The notes under the pieces: generated by a model
The model's database searches: none
Seen by the model: only the letters and a program-made list of their open reading frames with translations
Told to the model about the DNA's origin: nothing
Assembly: GCA_910589415.1 (NCBI GenBank)
Contig: OU342630.1
Span: 83,386,186-83,450,185 of the forward strand
From: Malachius bipustulatus
Taxonomy: Eukaryota > Arthropoda > Insecta > Coleoptera > Melyridae
Length of the DNA stretch: 64,000 nt
Direction of reading: 5' to 3'
Position numbers and translations under genes: made by a program
In this document: positions 12,028 through 24,629 of the stretch, in pieces
Layout: every line of letters starts with the position of its first letter
Position numbering within the stretch: position 1 is the first letter of the stretch

Positions 12028-15000
12028 ATGAAAACCAATGTTTCAAAACGCACAGCTCGCATTGAAAAGAAAAAGAAAAAAATGGCTGCCTTGCTTGCGA
12101 TTGTGACATTGAATGAAAATGACCGAAAGAAAAATGCGCAACAAGCAAAAAACAATCAAGGAGTTACAGAAAGCAACAGAACCAGTAGCCCCGACTCGGA
12201 ACCAAGTCCCAAAAGGCAAAGAACAGGGTTAGTATTTAATTTCTCAAAAATGATACAAACCCAATTCTGAACACTGGTCACTACTAACTAGTGATGTACT
12301 AGTTTTGTTGAACTAGCATGTTTTATTATAATAAGAGGGTGAATTTGACAGATTTAGCGACTTAAATTGCTGACTTTTGAAAGTATAACTGCAGTTTCAG
12401 ACACCCATTTTTCATAGTCTGGTCACTTTCCCAATAGCTCACTCTCATTTTCGTTGAATTGAAAGAAAGATAAACATGTTGTTTAGTTTAGAACACTCAT
12501 TTCTGCTCATCTCAGCTGGACAAGAAACAGGCGATGATGGACAGTCTTTAGTTTAGATAATAAACCGTAGGTAGGTAGGTCTCGTGAGTATAAGGACAAT
12601 TAATAGCCTGTCGATTGGAGTCGGGTTGTTCACCCATCGTCCTGACAGTTGTCAAGTCTGGAGCGCCCGAGAACCCAAATAAAGAGTTTCGACTCGGACA
12701 GCAACACACATCCAACCAGAGTTCCAAAAGCACGGACGGCCGTTTCGGTCTCATTAGACCTCGTCAGCGTACTATATTGGAATCCGGAAGAATATGAATC
12801 GACACTCTCTTATGGATTGGAATTCACCCGGTTTCCAGTGACCTCAAGAAAGAGCGACATTTATCAAGATAAGTCAAAGGCTCCGAGATAAACTCCAAAG
12901 CGTATTATTGGTTGCAGACACTCCAGGGCTAGAGACTGACATCAAATATACATATTAAATAGCCAAGTATACTCAAATGATCATAATAAACCGTAGATAG
13001 GTAGGTCTCGTGAGTATAAGGACAATTAATAGCCTGTCGATTGGAGTCGGGTTGTTCACCCATCGTCCTGACAGTTTAGATAAAGTTTAGATAGACAGAC
13101 AATCTTTAGTTAATTTTCACGAAAATTTTTTTTAGTTCAATAGGTTTCTTGAAACCCAAGGATCATTACTGGACAAGAATTCAAAGTGTATCGGTTCATG
13201 ACTGATTTATTGCTCATGTTAATTTGTGATTGTTTCATGATCGAGTTGGTACACTTTTATGATTTTAACTGCTTCTGCATCCTGTAAAAGCTAACTCTAA
13301 TAACTTGATATGTAAATAATTCCATTAATAAATTTTTTTGTACAAGAATAATAAGGCTTTTGTACAAATTTTTCAAAAGAATATAAAATTGTGTGTGTAG
13401 TGGAAACTATTCCCCTTTTTTATTCACACTGCTTAAAATGATTTTAAAACATTTCCTGTTAGTAAAAAATAATGTCGTGTGGTAACCCTTACGAGGGTAG
13501 TGTTTGTTTCATGCCCAATCAAAATACTTGGAGATATGTACTAAATTTAAGGGCGTATCCTGCATAATTTTAAGTCCAGAAGTACATATCGGGTGATGCG
13601 TTGGCAAACACAGCATAGGGATTTCAATGGGACATTCTAAAATTGCAATTATTGGCTTCCCTAGTTATTTTATCAACAAATCGTATTTAGATTTCTTGTA
13701 AAGCAAAAAATTACGTACCCTTTAATGGTACTTTCCTCCATTTTTATTTTTTCCATGTTCTGAAAATCACGAAAAACTGAAGCTAGTTTCACTCTAACAC
13801 CGGAAAGTTAATTTACTTTTACATTGTTTATTCGCTGAAAATCGCGAAGGATGGGTTTATTTTTTTCAATAAAACAAGCATGTAGAACTTTTAAATGAAC
13901 TTTATAATAATTACTAAGACATCAGTAACAACTTATATTAAGTATAACACAATAATAAATAACTCAAGAAAAAAACTATGACAAGTGCTCAAATAAATCG
14001 CCGCTTACAGCTAAACAATGCCAAAGTGGATCATAAAAATTTCGCCTAACGTTTGCTAACTGGTACACTGATATTTCGTTTCAAGTGCCTTGAATGACAT
14101 CTTTTAAAATTTCCAGGTTTCCGAATGATAGTCCACGAACATTTTTTTTTTTAGATGTCCGCAGAGAAAAAAGTAATTGGGGAAGAGATCAGGGGATCTA
14201 GCTGGCCAGTTGATGGTATATTTTGGACCGATCACTTTTCTATTAAAGCTGTCATTTAGGAATTCACGTACATCGCGACAGTTGTGTGCTGGACAATCGT
14301 CCATCTGAATTGAAATAATTCGGTTGTCCCGAGAAACTTCCACTACAGCTGAAGCTATCTCGCTCTGTAATAACTCCAGTAATTGTCCTCCGGTTAGGGT
14401 TTCGTTCAAGAAAAATGGGCCTATAACGTGATGACACAAAGTTCCGGCCCAAACATTAACATTTTGTGGATATTGAGTCCTATTTTATTTCACATTATGA
14501 GAATTCTCTTCAGCCCAAACTCTGGAATTATGAATATTGGGTTCATTATTGAGTTTGAAAGTACACTCGTCAGTAAAAAGTATATTTTTTAAAAAGTTCT
14601 ATCATCATTACATCTTTCCATCATTTCGAAACGAAATGCAGATCTCCTCATCATATCATTTTCTTTCAATTCTTAATGAGACTGAAATTTATAGGAATGA
14701 AACTTATGCTTCTTCAAAATTCTTACCACATTAGAATGATGCAATCGAACATTTAGTGCTGTTTGTCTTACACTTATGTGGGGATTTTCTATCACTAATA
14801 GCAGAACATTGAAAGAATTAGTTTCCCTGACAAGTGGTAAGTTATTCTGAAAAAAATTTGGGATATTTTCAGTCGGAATTTTCAGCAACGACTGAAAATA
14901 TCCTGCATTTTTTTAAGATTGTTACTTAGCATAAAAATACGCAACTTTTCCTCAATTTAACCGACCTTGTATCGAGCGAGATACCCATGGTTAGCCTCAA

Positions 15001-18000
15001 AAAATGTATGTGTCCTTATAATATCTTGTTTTTAAGATACTAGTTTTTTTATTAATATCTCAAACATTCTTTTGCCGATATGTTGAAATTTTTCAGTGTT
15101 ATTTGCAATAATAAAATAAGAAGCTCCTTTAGTCCCAAATAGATTAAGTCCAGTGGCGTTCAAGCGTCCATCCACACCAATATTATTGCAGAAATGTACG
15201 CCACTGACGTTTTTTTAATTTTTTATATTTTTTCAGATTAAGCAACTATAAAAAAAACTTTTTTGCCTCTTAAATTTTTTTCGTATCTTGCGTAGTTTTT
15301 GGAAAACATATTAAATTCACTACATTGCATATCCCTGGATCACATAAGAAACATGTGGGAAATTTTCTCATTAATATGTATATGTAACAACAACAAACAA
15401 ACACTAAAACATTTTTTCTCAACATCGAAACTAACAAATCTAATTTTTTTCTCCTTGTTCTTGGTTGGTTCCAGAGGGATAATACAACATTAAATGGATT
15501 TTATTATTTTTTTAAAAACTCTAATAGGTACTCTGATACTCTTGAAAACCAGCAGATATTTTAGGACACATGTGTTTTTGAACTTTTCTACTTAAAATTG
15601 GTTCAGTAATACGCCCCTAAATTTAGTACATACCTTTAAGTAACACCCTGTTCAGAGAGCACAAAATTATTGAACAATTCACATATTTAATCCGCATCTT
15701 TGAGGGTGAATATTAATTATTATTGTTTATTATTTTATTGGCTGAGGAAAATTCTTAAAATCTATTCATTGTGATTTTATCAGCATTGCGACTCATATAA
15801 AATATAAAATTCGTACCTTGCAGCATTTTTTATGTTATCAAACATAATAGTAAATAAATAAATATTCGAATGTGTAAGTATAAGCATATCATTGTGAAAG
15901 AATTAACATAAACAATCTATCAAATCAGTAAAATTAATAAGTCCATTATTTAATCGGCCTGACTCATCATTACTGCTAATTTCTTACATGAAGGAGTCAC
16001 ACCCGGTTTTATAAAGCAAGATAACACCTGTGTTAAAGATAACACATAGATAGTATAGTACCATATCAGACTGTAGGGTACCAATAATAACAATCTTGCT
16101 TTATAAAACCTGGTGTTTATGTTTAGTTTCATGAACACTCTTCATGAGTCGCGTTATGCATTACTGTCTACTGTTTTGTTGGTGCTGGCGCTGGTGTTTA
16201 AATAATTTAAATGTCCAGTTGTTATAATTTCTCTAAGTAGTTCATGTTGACAATTATTCCTACTTGCAGAGATTCCAGTTTGGAAGCGTCCATCATAATC
16301 TCCTCAGCCAATGACGAAGAATCCAGAGAGCAGTCTGACTTACTTACAAAGCAACAAGAATTGTTGGAATTAAAGAAAATGCTCAGAGAGAAGTGTGCAA
16401 AAAATAACAAAGTCCAACCAAGTATTCGATTACGAGAAGCGGGCGAAAAGGCCAGGCTGAGCGTGGATCATGAAAACAGGCAACCGCTGTTTTTAAGGGA
16501 TATACAACACCTGTTGTTGTTCAGTCAGTTGGGTCCTTCAGCCCCTTATCTGCCAGCGAGATGGTGTTCTCTTGAAAAATATAGCAAACTGAACTCAACT
16601 ATTGTCCTAGTAATTGAGAATATGTCTTTATATCACTATACGAATCATGAAAGTATGTTTACTTTCTTACGCACCAACTTTAATATTAAGCTCGAAATTA
16701 TCGCCCCCGCTACCCATAAAAGTAATATCGTACAGGAGTTATCCATGGTACCCATTACAGGTAATTGTCAAGATGCTGACTAGAAACTATAGTAGGTGCA
16801 GTAACAGTAATCCAGTTACTTTTTTGTAGGTAAAACACCTGTGCCAAAGAATGAAATTTACTCACGTGAGATCTTAGAGATGGTCAAATATTTATTCCCC
16901 ATCGATTGTGATAATACTTACATGCCAAGCAGTGGCGATGCTCCATGTCTTCCTGTCACCGACAAATTTCCGCGCACTCAGTTATTGTTGTCCGGTTGGC
17001 AGTTGATCGAGGAGAATTTCCCGTTACCAATCAAAAGCTTACATGAACGTAAATACCTCGAATATGTCTGCACGAGCGACCGTTACAAGTTGGTCAGCCC
17101 CAGCAGTCCCATGTTTGGGATCGATTGTGAAATGTGCTTAACGTCAAGTGGAAAGCTCGAGTTAACACGTGTTTCTGTTGTTGATGAAAATCACGACACA
17201 TTCTATGATACCTTGGTGAAGCCAAAGAACAAGATAGTGAACTATCTTACCCAGTATTCAGGTATAACTGCCAAAATGATGAAAAATGTCACTAAATCGT
17301 TGGAGGAAGTGCAGAGTGATTTGAGAAAAATTCTACCCTCTGATGCTATCTTAGTGGGACAGTCTTTGGGAACTGATTTGCATGCCCTGAAAATGATGCA
17401 TCCGTACAATATTGATACTAGGTAAGTTTTAAATTTTCCTTTCTCACCCTTGAAAACATTTAAGACTTGATATTAGGTTTATTTATGACTATACAGGGTG
17501 TCTGTTGTTTTTGTAGGAGGACTTTCACAACTTCACAACTTGTAATAAAAGTCATTGTTAATTAAAAAAGTTCATACACTTCAATTTTTTTCTAAAGAGA
17601 TATTTTATTCTATACCTAAGAGTAAGCAAAATGACAAAGTATTTACGTAAGTAAAGAAGAGAAACAAGAATCAAATGTTGGATGCTTAATCTAAGAAAAA
17701 TTCAGAAAAATAAAAACTTGCTTACAAAAAAGCATCAGTGTACCATAATTTTTCCTATTTTTATCAAGTCGGTTTCTTATTGTGGCGCCACTGGAAAGAA
17801 CAGGGCAGATTAAATTTGTATAATGAACTTTTTTGTTAACCACGACATTTACTACAAGTTGTGAAAGTCCTGTTGCAAAAAACGCGGATAGCCTGTATTT
17901 TATAAATTTGAAGAGATGCATATTTTGGTGCTGCTATAAAAAGAATAATCTAACTACAAATTTAATTTTATAATAATTAATGATCGTTATAAAAATGTTA

Positions 18001-18719
18001 ATTAAGATACATAATATAATTCCTAACTTCTCACATTGTTTGACTTTTTCAGTGTAATATTCAACACTAGTGGCATTCGAGCTCGAAAATCTAAACTGCA
18101 ATTCCTGGCCCGTGACTTTTTATCTATGAACATACAACAAAATCCGAAGGGGCACTGTTCGACTGAAGATAGCCTGGCCTCTTTGAAACTTACACAGTTA
18201 AAATTGTCAAAGAGCTATCGATTCGGTGATGCTGTGATGAAAAATGCAACCGAAGCATTGCGTGGATGTGACGCTAATTTGGGAATAGTCGATTACAACA
18301 GTAGCATGCTGAAGCAAACCAGTCGAGATGGTAGCAAAACGTTAGTGGTGACACATGGTGAAACAGAGTCAAATTATAAGTATTTCATTGATAAGAATTG
18401 TGACGATAGTGGAGATAAGATGACATCTGAAAAATCTAATTACGAAAATCATGTAACATTCTTGACTGAAAAATCGAACGGCGATGTGGTAAAGAAATTG
18501 TGTGAATATAACGATCGGTTCTCTCTCAGCATAGGCCACGTGAAAGTCGGTGATCAAAAGTTGGGAAGTGGAGATGGGAGTATTTTTACCTGTGTTGATA
18601 ATTGGGTTAAAGACATTTATGAACATAGTTTTGCTCCTGGATTGCTGTGTATTATTTTTGGGGGAAGTACAAACGAGTCTGGTAGTGGATGTTGTTTCCT
18701 AACTATAAAAAGGGCGTAA
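12028..18719 (+). CDS. Rexo5: RNA exonuclease 5 (DEDDh 3'-5' exonuclease)
   Basis: Four coding exons join in phase: 12028-12227, 16270-16760, 16830-17421 and 18053-18719, giving 649 residues. The N-terminus is lysine-rich with a KRQR cluster, suggesting nuclear or nucleolar import. Residues about 120-220 match the conserved region ahead of the nuclease in REXO5 (LPARWCSL, IENMSLYHY, LEIIAP). The exonuclease has motif I GIDCEMC (D329, E331), motif II VGQSLGTDLHALKM (D413), and motif III H462-x4-D467 in HCSTEDSLASLKL, so all DEDDh residues are present. Drosophila Rexo5 trims 3' ends of snoRNAs and rRNAs in the nucleus; the same role is inferred here. The start at 12028 is the first internal ATG after a splice acceptor at 11993; two further codons upstream (from 11983) are also open. 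Intron 1 (4 kb) and intron 3 are loaded with transposons. An AATAAA lies about 57 bp after the stop. Confidence 0.93.
12550..13082. mobile_element. Direct-repeat-flanked insertion with 10-bp target duplication
   Basis: A 94-bp sequence at 12557-12650 is repeated almost exactly at 12983-13076 (offset 426 bp). The whole block is bounded by a perfect 10-bp direct repeat, AGTTTAGATA, at 12550-12559 and 13073-13082. The interior is more GC-rich than its surroundings and has no gene. It could be a miniature terminal-repeat element or 1.2 monomers of a satellite inserted in Rexo5 intron 1. Confidence 0.6.
13516..15650 (-). mobile_element. Decayed Tc1/mariner-like transposon (about 2.1 kb)
   Basis: Inverted terminal segments share TATGTACTAAATTTA and GGGCGTAT (about 13535-13560 and 15605-15635 reversed). 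The right end reads AACACCCTG, the same end as the many foldback elements in this window; the left end is eroded. A broken transposase frame lies inside on the minus strand. It sits in Rexo5 intron 1. Confidence 0.65.
14104..14904 (-). pseudogene. Broken mariner-type (DDE) transposase
   Basis: Conserved blocks appear in the right order in shifting frames on the minus strand. First comes a DNA-binding helix, ENPHISVRQTAL...VVRILKKHKFHSYK (14673-14888). Next, between 14460 and 14590, comes TDECTF.LNNEPNIHNSRVW, with the first catalytic D, and VNVWAGTL. Then 14104-14439 gives HHVIGPFF, MDDCPAHNCRDVREFLNDSF with the second catalytic D, and NWPARSPDLFPNYFFLCGHL. The order and spacing match insect Tc1/mariner-like transposases with a SPDLTP-type third motif. 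Stops and frameshifts, for example within the segment 14452-14670, make it non-functional. Confidence 0.85.
15999..16115. repeat. Short foldback repeat (117 bp)
   Basis: The left segment ACACCCGGTTTTATAAAGCA returns in reverse complement at the right end. It lies in the last part of Rexo5 intron 1, about 150 bp ahead of the exon 2 acceptor. Confidence 0.7.
17494..17895. mobile_element. TA-flanked foldback element J (402 bp) in Rexo5 intron 3
   Basis: The left end CAGGGTGTCTGTTG follows TA; the right end AGCCTG is followed by TA. The arms share the block GGACTTTCACAAC in inverted orientation. The element lies wholly inside Rexo5 intron 3. Confidence 0.75.
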
Positions 18720-19609
18720 AATACTTTTTATAAATAATATCAATTATTTTCGAATATCAAATCTTTTAAATTTGTAAATAAAAATTGTTGAAATTTTTTT
18801 ATGCAGTCTTTTCTGATACATCATCCCATTTTACGGTGTCATACATACAAATCCGCATCTGATGGAAAATATTTTCCCTTCTAGGTCAAAGAAAATTTTT
18901 GCTTTAAAAATGATATCAAATGACACGTTAACTTTAACATGTAATTTTTTAACAAAAAATAACAAAATATTGCATTAGCTTTCAAAATTTTGTAAAATGT
19001 GACTGGAAAAAGATTGTGAACCCTGAATCAAAGTTATAAATTATAAATCAAATTATAATATAAATCAGCTAGTCTTGTTACTTATGTCTTGAATCTTTAT
19101 TTATTTAGTGTCATTTCACTTGAACCTTCTTTACCTTCACATCACAATGATCATGTCGAGCGAATATCAGCGGGATTTCACCCTCATAGATATTCTAGAT
19201 GAGTTTTTCATATTACGTAATTATTATTTACCTATAAGTTATAGTATATTCTTTTTCCGACGACCATCTGCGAAAATGACAAACAGCACACTACATAAGT
19301 ACTTCTAAAGTGACAAATATCGCTATAGCTAGAAGTAAAAAGTAAAATATCGCACAAGGGTGATATGAACAGTCAGTAGGTTAATTATTACCCCAAAATT
19401 TAGGCAGCCCACAATACAGCAGCTGTGCATAAGGCATTGCCAAGTATCTGCGTCTTAGATCTCTTCTCTAATAATGGAATTTTAAATACTATTTTACGTT
19501 TTTTTTTTTTATGTAACAAAAGTTTAACAATGCAGACGCAAAACAGTAAATCCTAAAAGTTTATCTGAGGCTTTCGAAATAATAATTTCAATTAAAGCAC
19601 ATATTCATA
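18720..19609. other. Intergenic stretch after Rexo5
   Basis: AT-rich; contains the Rexo5 polyadenylation signal (AATAAA near 18777). No other gene recognised; the 66-residue frame at 19108 has no family features. Confidence 0.4.
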
Positions 19610-20105
19610 CAGGATGTTAAGAAAATGACGAATAAAGTCTTCAGTACATTGTAGGGGACACTCAGTAAAGTACGGGAAAAATAATTTAAAAAAATCCAGA
19701 GCTACATTTTAAAAGATATAAGCAAAATATTGAACAATAAATTTGGCAACGTTTGTCCAATTTCTAACAATGTAGGTAGTCAAGGTATCAAAACCGTTGT
19801 TGCCAAATGCTTTTTTTTCAGCATCTTAGAAAATAAAAAAAAATCTTATTAAATTTTCCAAGCCATCAGTAATACATCTTAAGCAATTTTTTAAATTGAT
19901 AACGATTAAAGTACCTTTTTTATATCTGTAAAATCATCTATAGTTTTTGCAAACACCGAAAAATAAAGATGGTAAAATGTTAACTTTGGCATTTTTTATC
20001 TCACCAAATTGAAGACCAGAATTTTTAAAATGATTTTTCCCGTACTCTACTGAGTGTCCCCTACAATGTACTGAAGAGTTTATCCGTCATTTTCTTAACA
20101 CCCTG
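19610..20105. mobile_element. TA-flanked foldback element B (496 bp)
   Basis: The left end CAGGATGTTAAGAAAATGAC and its reverse complement at the right end are each bounded by TA. Arms include the block CCTACAATGTACTGAAGA. No coding sequence. Confidence 0.85.
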
Positions 20106-20535
20106 TATAGGTGCTCGCATCTTATTGTTATATTCTGCTAATATACAAAATGTACAAATAAATAACAAAGAAAAATCTCTCTATTTGTTACAAACTCCAA
20201 ATATACAATTAAAATTGTAGTTACATATACCTAATAATAATAATATGACCTAATTTTCAATTTCTACAATTCTAAATTATTGTTATTTTAACTTTTTCTA
20301 ATTCAATCATTAGTTTTTCTGTGTAAAAAAAGTTTTCAAATAAATTTTAGTATTAAAAAGTATTAAAAAAATTTAAATGTGCATTAATCTGTGGTCGTAG
20401 GAAAAATAGAGTACACTATAATACTTGTGTGGAAAGTGTCGTTTCACATTCGTGGGATTGTCGTGTTCGGTTGATGCCTTGTACGATTCCAATCTCCCAC
20501 TCGTGTGAAATGGGTCACTTTTCCACACTAGTATA

Positions 20536-21738
20536 CAGGGTGTCCCATAATATGTGGGCAATCTCCCGGATTTGGGTATATTTCGTAAAAATAAATGAAA
20601 AAATAGCTATAAAATTAATTCCTCAGAGACACCCCTACAAAGATATTAGCTGTTGAAGTTTAGGGTTGAAAATCAATTTTTTGCAATAACTTTTTTATTT
20701 CTTGACCGATTTTGATAATTTTTGGTTTTATTTTGTATTATTTGGGACTGTTTAGAATAGTGTTTCATAATCTTTGGTAGCACATACATAGACCTCGGGA
20801 TGGTATAACCCCCTCATTCACTTGAAAGAAAACAATAAAAATAATAATTTTACAGTTTTTTAAGGTTAATTTTCTTTTTATTTGACATTTTTTACGTAAA
20901 AAATGTATCCTTATTTATTTCGATAGAGCGAACCGTTATCGAGATAAACGTCCTTCTAATAGGTGATGCGTCGCAGGAACTTTTCAAATTTCAAGTAAAT
21001 TTTAACAAGATGGCTGACCTTTGACAGTAAATTGAGCAGGAAACAAAACAATAACTTAATTAAATACACGTCAAATAGTGCCAAAGATTTTATTTCATGC
21101 AGATTCAATTCTAACTGATTTTAAAATGAGTTACAAAAAACGCTGAATACACAGAAAATCAGTTAGAATTGAATCTGCATGAAACGAAATCTTTTGACAC
21201 TGACGTGTATTTAATTAAGTTATTGTTTTGTTTCCTGCTCAATTTACTGTCATAGGTCAGCCATCTTGTTAAAATTTACTTGAAATTTAGAAAGTTCCTG
21301 CGACGCATCACCTATTAGAAGGACGTTTATCTCGATAATGGTTCGCTCTATCGAAATAAATAAAGATACATTTTTTATGTAAAAAGTGTCAAATAAAAAG
21401 AAAATTAACTTTAAAAAACTGTAAAATTATTATTTTTATTGTTTTATTTCAAGGGAATGAAGGGGTTATGCCATCCCGAGGTCTATGTATGTGCTACCAA
21501 AGATTAAGAAACAATATTCTAAACAGTTCCAAATAATACAAAATAACACCAAAAATTATCAAAATCGGTCAAGAAATAAAAAAGTTATTGCAAAAAATTG
21601 ATTTTCAACCCTCAACTTCAACAGCTAATATCTTTGTAGGGGTGCCTCTGAGGAATTAATTTTATAGCTATTTTTTCATTTATTTTTACGAAATTTACCC
21701 AAATCCGGGAGATTGCCCACATATTATGGGACACCCTG
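20536..21738. mobile_element. TA-flanked foldback element C, near-perfect 1.2-kb palindrome
   Basis: Starts CAGGGTGTCCCATAAT after TA and ends with its reverse complement before TA. The two arms, about 20536-21124 and 21158-21738, pair almost throughout; I count only a few mismatches per 100 bp by eye. They leave a loop of about 33 bases. No coding capacity. Transcription across it would give a long hairpin RNA. Confidence 0.9.
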
Positions 21739-23227
21739 TATAATAAAACTATTTACATATTACTGTTGACAACATTATATTCACACTAGCTTTGTTGTCA
21801 AACGTGTCAGAAAATTTAATAAACTGAAGTGCAAATAAAAATATTTTGTTTTTCTTTTTAAAAGAACGGGATTTCAAACTTTTGAGTACAAAACATCACG
21901 AAGGAGTGGTCTGGTGCAGGCGACGGTAACTGCCTAATACTTCTTTTTGTTACTCAGTTTTAATTTTTTTTAAAAAGAGTTTTACTCTTTTATAATATTA
22001 TGTACGCCATATCACTGGATATTATCATTGGATGGGGCGTTTACGTGTAAATAAATATTCTTAAAACTTTTCATGTAAAGAATTTGTAAACATAGTAAAG
22101 AATTTAAACAGTGGTGTCAGCTGTCTCTGTCACTGCTGTCAGTGCATGACGTCATTGCTGTGAAAAGTTCCACATAATGCCAAATGTACACAAGTTAGGT
22201 TTATTGAGGTTTGGTTTGAGTAGAAGATTGAGAAGATAGTTTAGTTTAGTCCTAAACTTATTATTATTAGTAGGTATCAGGCAGGGACTTACTACACTTT
22301 CACGTCTGTGGTACCTACGCATAGGCAAAGCAGAAGGAAAAAGAAGTCTCGGAAAAAGTAGAAACATGTAGCTAAGCCAACCGAACCCAACTATTTATTA
22401 TAACCAGTAAATCGTTTTGTTATTTAATTTATGAATTACTTTATTCAAAAAATGAGTGGACGTGGACGATCAGATAAATTTTCATATCTATAATACCTTA
22501 TTTTCATGATAAAAATAATTGTTTACATTCTTTACGTTCACTACATAAAAATGGACAGTGTAAACAATTGAATTATTTACAATTAATTGTTTACACGTCG
22601 GTCGCTGGATATTAGGTATATTATGCGTATACCTATACACCGTTCACTTATTATAAAAGAATTGGGTTATGGTGTAGGGTGATAGAAATCACTGGGTATA
22701 ACCGCTGTCAATCATTTGCTGGAGTTTGGTTATGTCTCTTTTTTTTGAGGTTGAAGTTTTATGACAACGAACAGGACATAGTTGCCAGATGGATTTTTGA
22801 TATTTTTGGTATTCTTCTTATTATATTTATATTTACATCTTTGGGGGCTTTTTATTTTGAAACATCTTGTCACATATTGCAATCTTTAACTAGAACGCAA
22901 TGTCGCTGGATCTAAGATCTTAAAATCTTAAGCTTTTCATAAGAGTTTGAGAAAAAGGTTATATCATACACAAATGTACTTTTTGAATGTAAAATAAAAA
23001 ACTTGAATCAATTATATTAATTTACTTTTAATAAATACAAAGCAGGTAATTAAAATATATCGGTGCGTTTATTAAAATATTAAAATATAGATACGTAAAT
23101 GAAAAATATTTTTCGTCAATTCGTCGGTTATTCGGTATCGTAGTACTGTGTCAGAAACCAACCAAAGATTCTAGACTTGAGAATGTTTTACACAAGATAC
23201 TTTTCAGTTTTCGCTTCTGGCCCAAAA
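21739..23227. other. Intergenic stretch, no gene supported
   Basis: AT-rich. A frame at 22679-22915 encodes a hydrophobic peptide but lacks a recognisable family and is not supported. A near-palindrome lies around 22557-22600 (AAACAATTGAATTATTTACA and its approximate complement). Confidence 0.4.
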
Positions 23228-23520
23228 TTATCCTCCATTATCAATAACCGCTACTGCATCCTGCTTAGAATCAGAATCATCTTCAGTGCTCTGATTTTAA
23301 TAAGATTTTCACCATGTCCATTTGTTTCGTCCAGTCCTCCGAAATAAGTTTTTCACAATGATTATATTAATTTTGTCACATATCAGGTGTACTTATACAT
23401 TTTGAAAGCTCTTCAAGACATACATTCTTTACTTGATCCTTAGAGGGAAGCTGCTAATTTACGTGCTTGTATAATGAAGTTTGCAATACCCCCATGATTT
23501 CGATTGGGTTTGTATTGGAA
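23228..23520 (-). pseudogene. C-terminal fragment of a Tc1-like transposase
   Basis: On the minus strand the frame reads NTNPIEIMWGYCKLH and continues with SKLPSKDQVKNVCLEELSKC, then PDMWQNYINHCEKLI.EDW. These match the third-acidic-residue region (NPIE.xW) and C-terminal helices of IS630/Tc1-type transposases. A frameshift leads to an acidic tail, STEDDSDSKQDAVAVIDNGG, and a stop at 23228. Only the 3' end of the gene is left; upstream sequence could not be read as transposase. It is a different family from the relic in Rexo5 intron 1. Confidence 0.65.
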
Positions 23521-24629
23521 ATAGATTATTGCAAATCTTTCGGAAACACAATATTTTCATAATTAGTGCCTGTTTTAGGCGGGCTGCCCAAAGGTGTAAC
23601 TTCACATTTGACATTTGACCTGTCTAATAATACTTGCTAATGCACGGTCTGACTACTATCAGGGACCGCATTACTAACAATTTAGCAAATACACATATTT
23701 TACTTAATACTTACATCCCAAATATATTTTACCTTCGCAGAGAATGACTTAAATATTTGCTCAAGTTTGAACTTTCTGGATCTTAATCATTGAAATGCTT
23801 TCTTAATGCGGATTTATTCATCTTAGAGATATTATTTTCGTCATTTTGCTCTTTCGAAATTTAAAATGTCAAAAATTTAATAATTTCATTTGTCAGTTTG
23901 AAAAAAATTGACCAGAGTAAAAAATTACCTATCCTAGATACCCCTTCTTCTAAAACTTCAATTAGACAACAAGGCTGTTAATCAGCTGAGACAATTTGAG
24001 TGATTTGACAAATGTCAGTGTTTACTTAACCTTTAATATCTCGATCAGCTGATATTGTCAATCGAGATCTAGGGAGTTTTCATTTTTGCAAACCTAAAAA
24101 CAAAAGTTCATGGCCGCCTAGTTCTTTTTTAATATGTGAACGGTGTATATATGTTTTGTGTCCACCCACCACATCAAACACTCCTGGCGATCGCAACTCT
24201 TTGGACGAGACAGTTCTTACTCGTGATCGTGATGTTTTATATTCAAAGATATCAAATTAATTGATAAAAATTTAAATGTCAAACTGACAGTTATTCTCAT
24301 GTCACGACTCACGTACGTTACGTCATCCGTCGACCGTTGTCCGTCCTGTTCTCCAGCATCCAGCTCCTCTTTCTGCTTTCTGTCTGCTGTTCACTAATCA
24401 CTGCACTGGTGTTGTTGTTCACTTCACTGTTCTACCGCTCCCGCACTGTTCCCAGTTCCAGTTACCAAAATTTAAAATTTTATATTTTATTTTGAATGCG
24501 GTTTCGTCTTTCCGTTATTTGGTGGATTTCGACTTGTGTGTTGTGTGTGATAGGTTGATGATTTTGTACCTGTACCTATTGTGTCTGTCTGATAAAATAA
24601 CGTTTGAGAGTGTATAGGTATCAATCATC
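23521..24629 (+). promoter_or_regulatory. Upstream region and probable 5' UTR of the zinc-finger gene
   Basis: From about 24300 base composition becomes more GC-rich and pyrimidine-rich than the surroundings, as is common for a promoter or 5' UTR. A CRE-like TTACGTCATC occurs at about 24318. I cannot place a transcription start. The part 23521-24300 holds no recognised feature. Confidence 0.35.

Noticed and set aside
22679..22915. 78-codon hydrophobic plus-strand frame
   Set aside because: High T content alone yields hydrophobic frames; no motif, no splice context, no start context.
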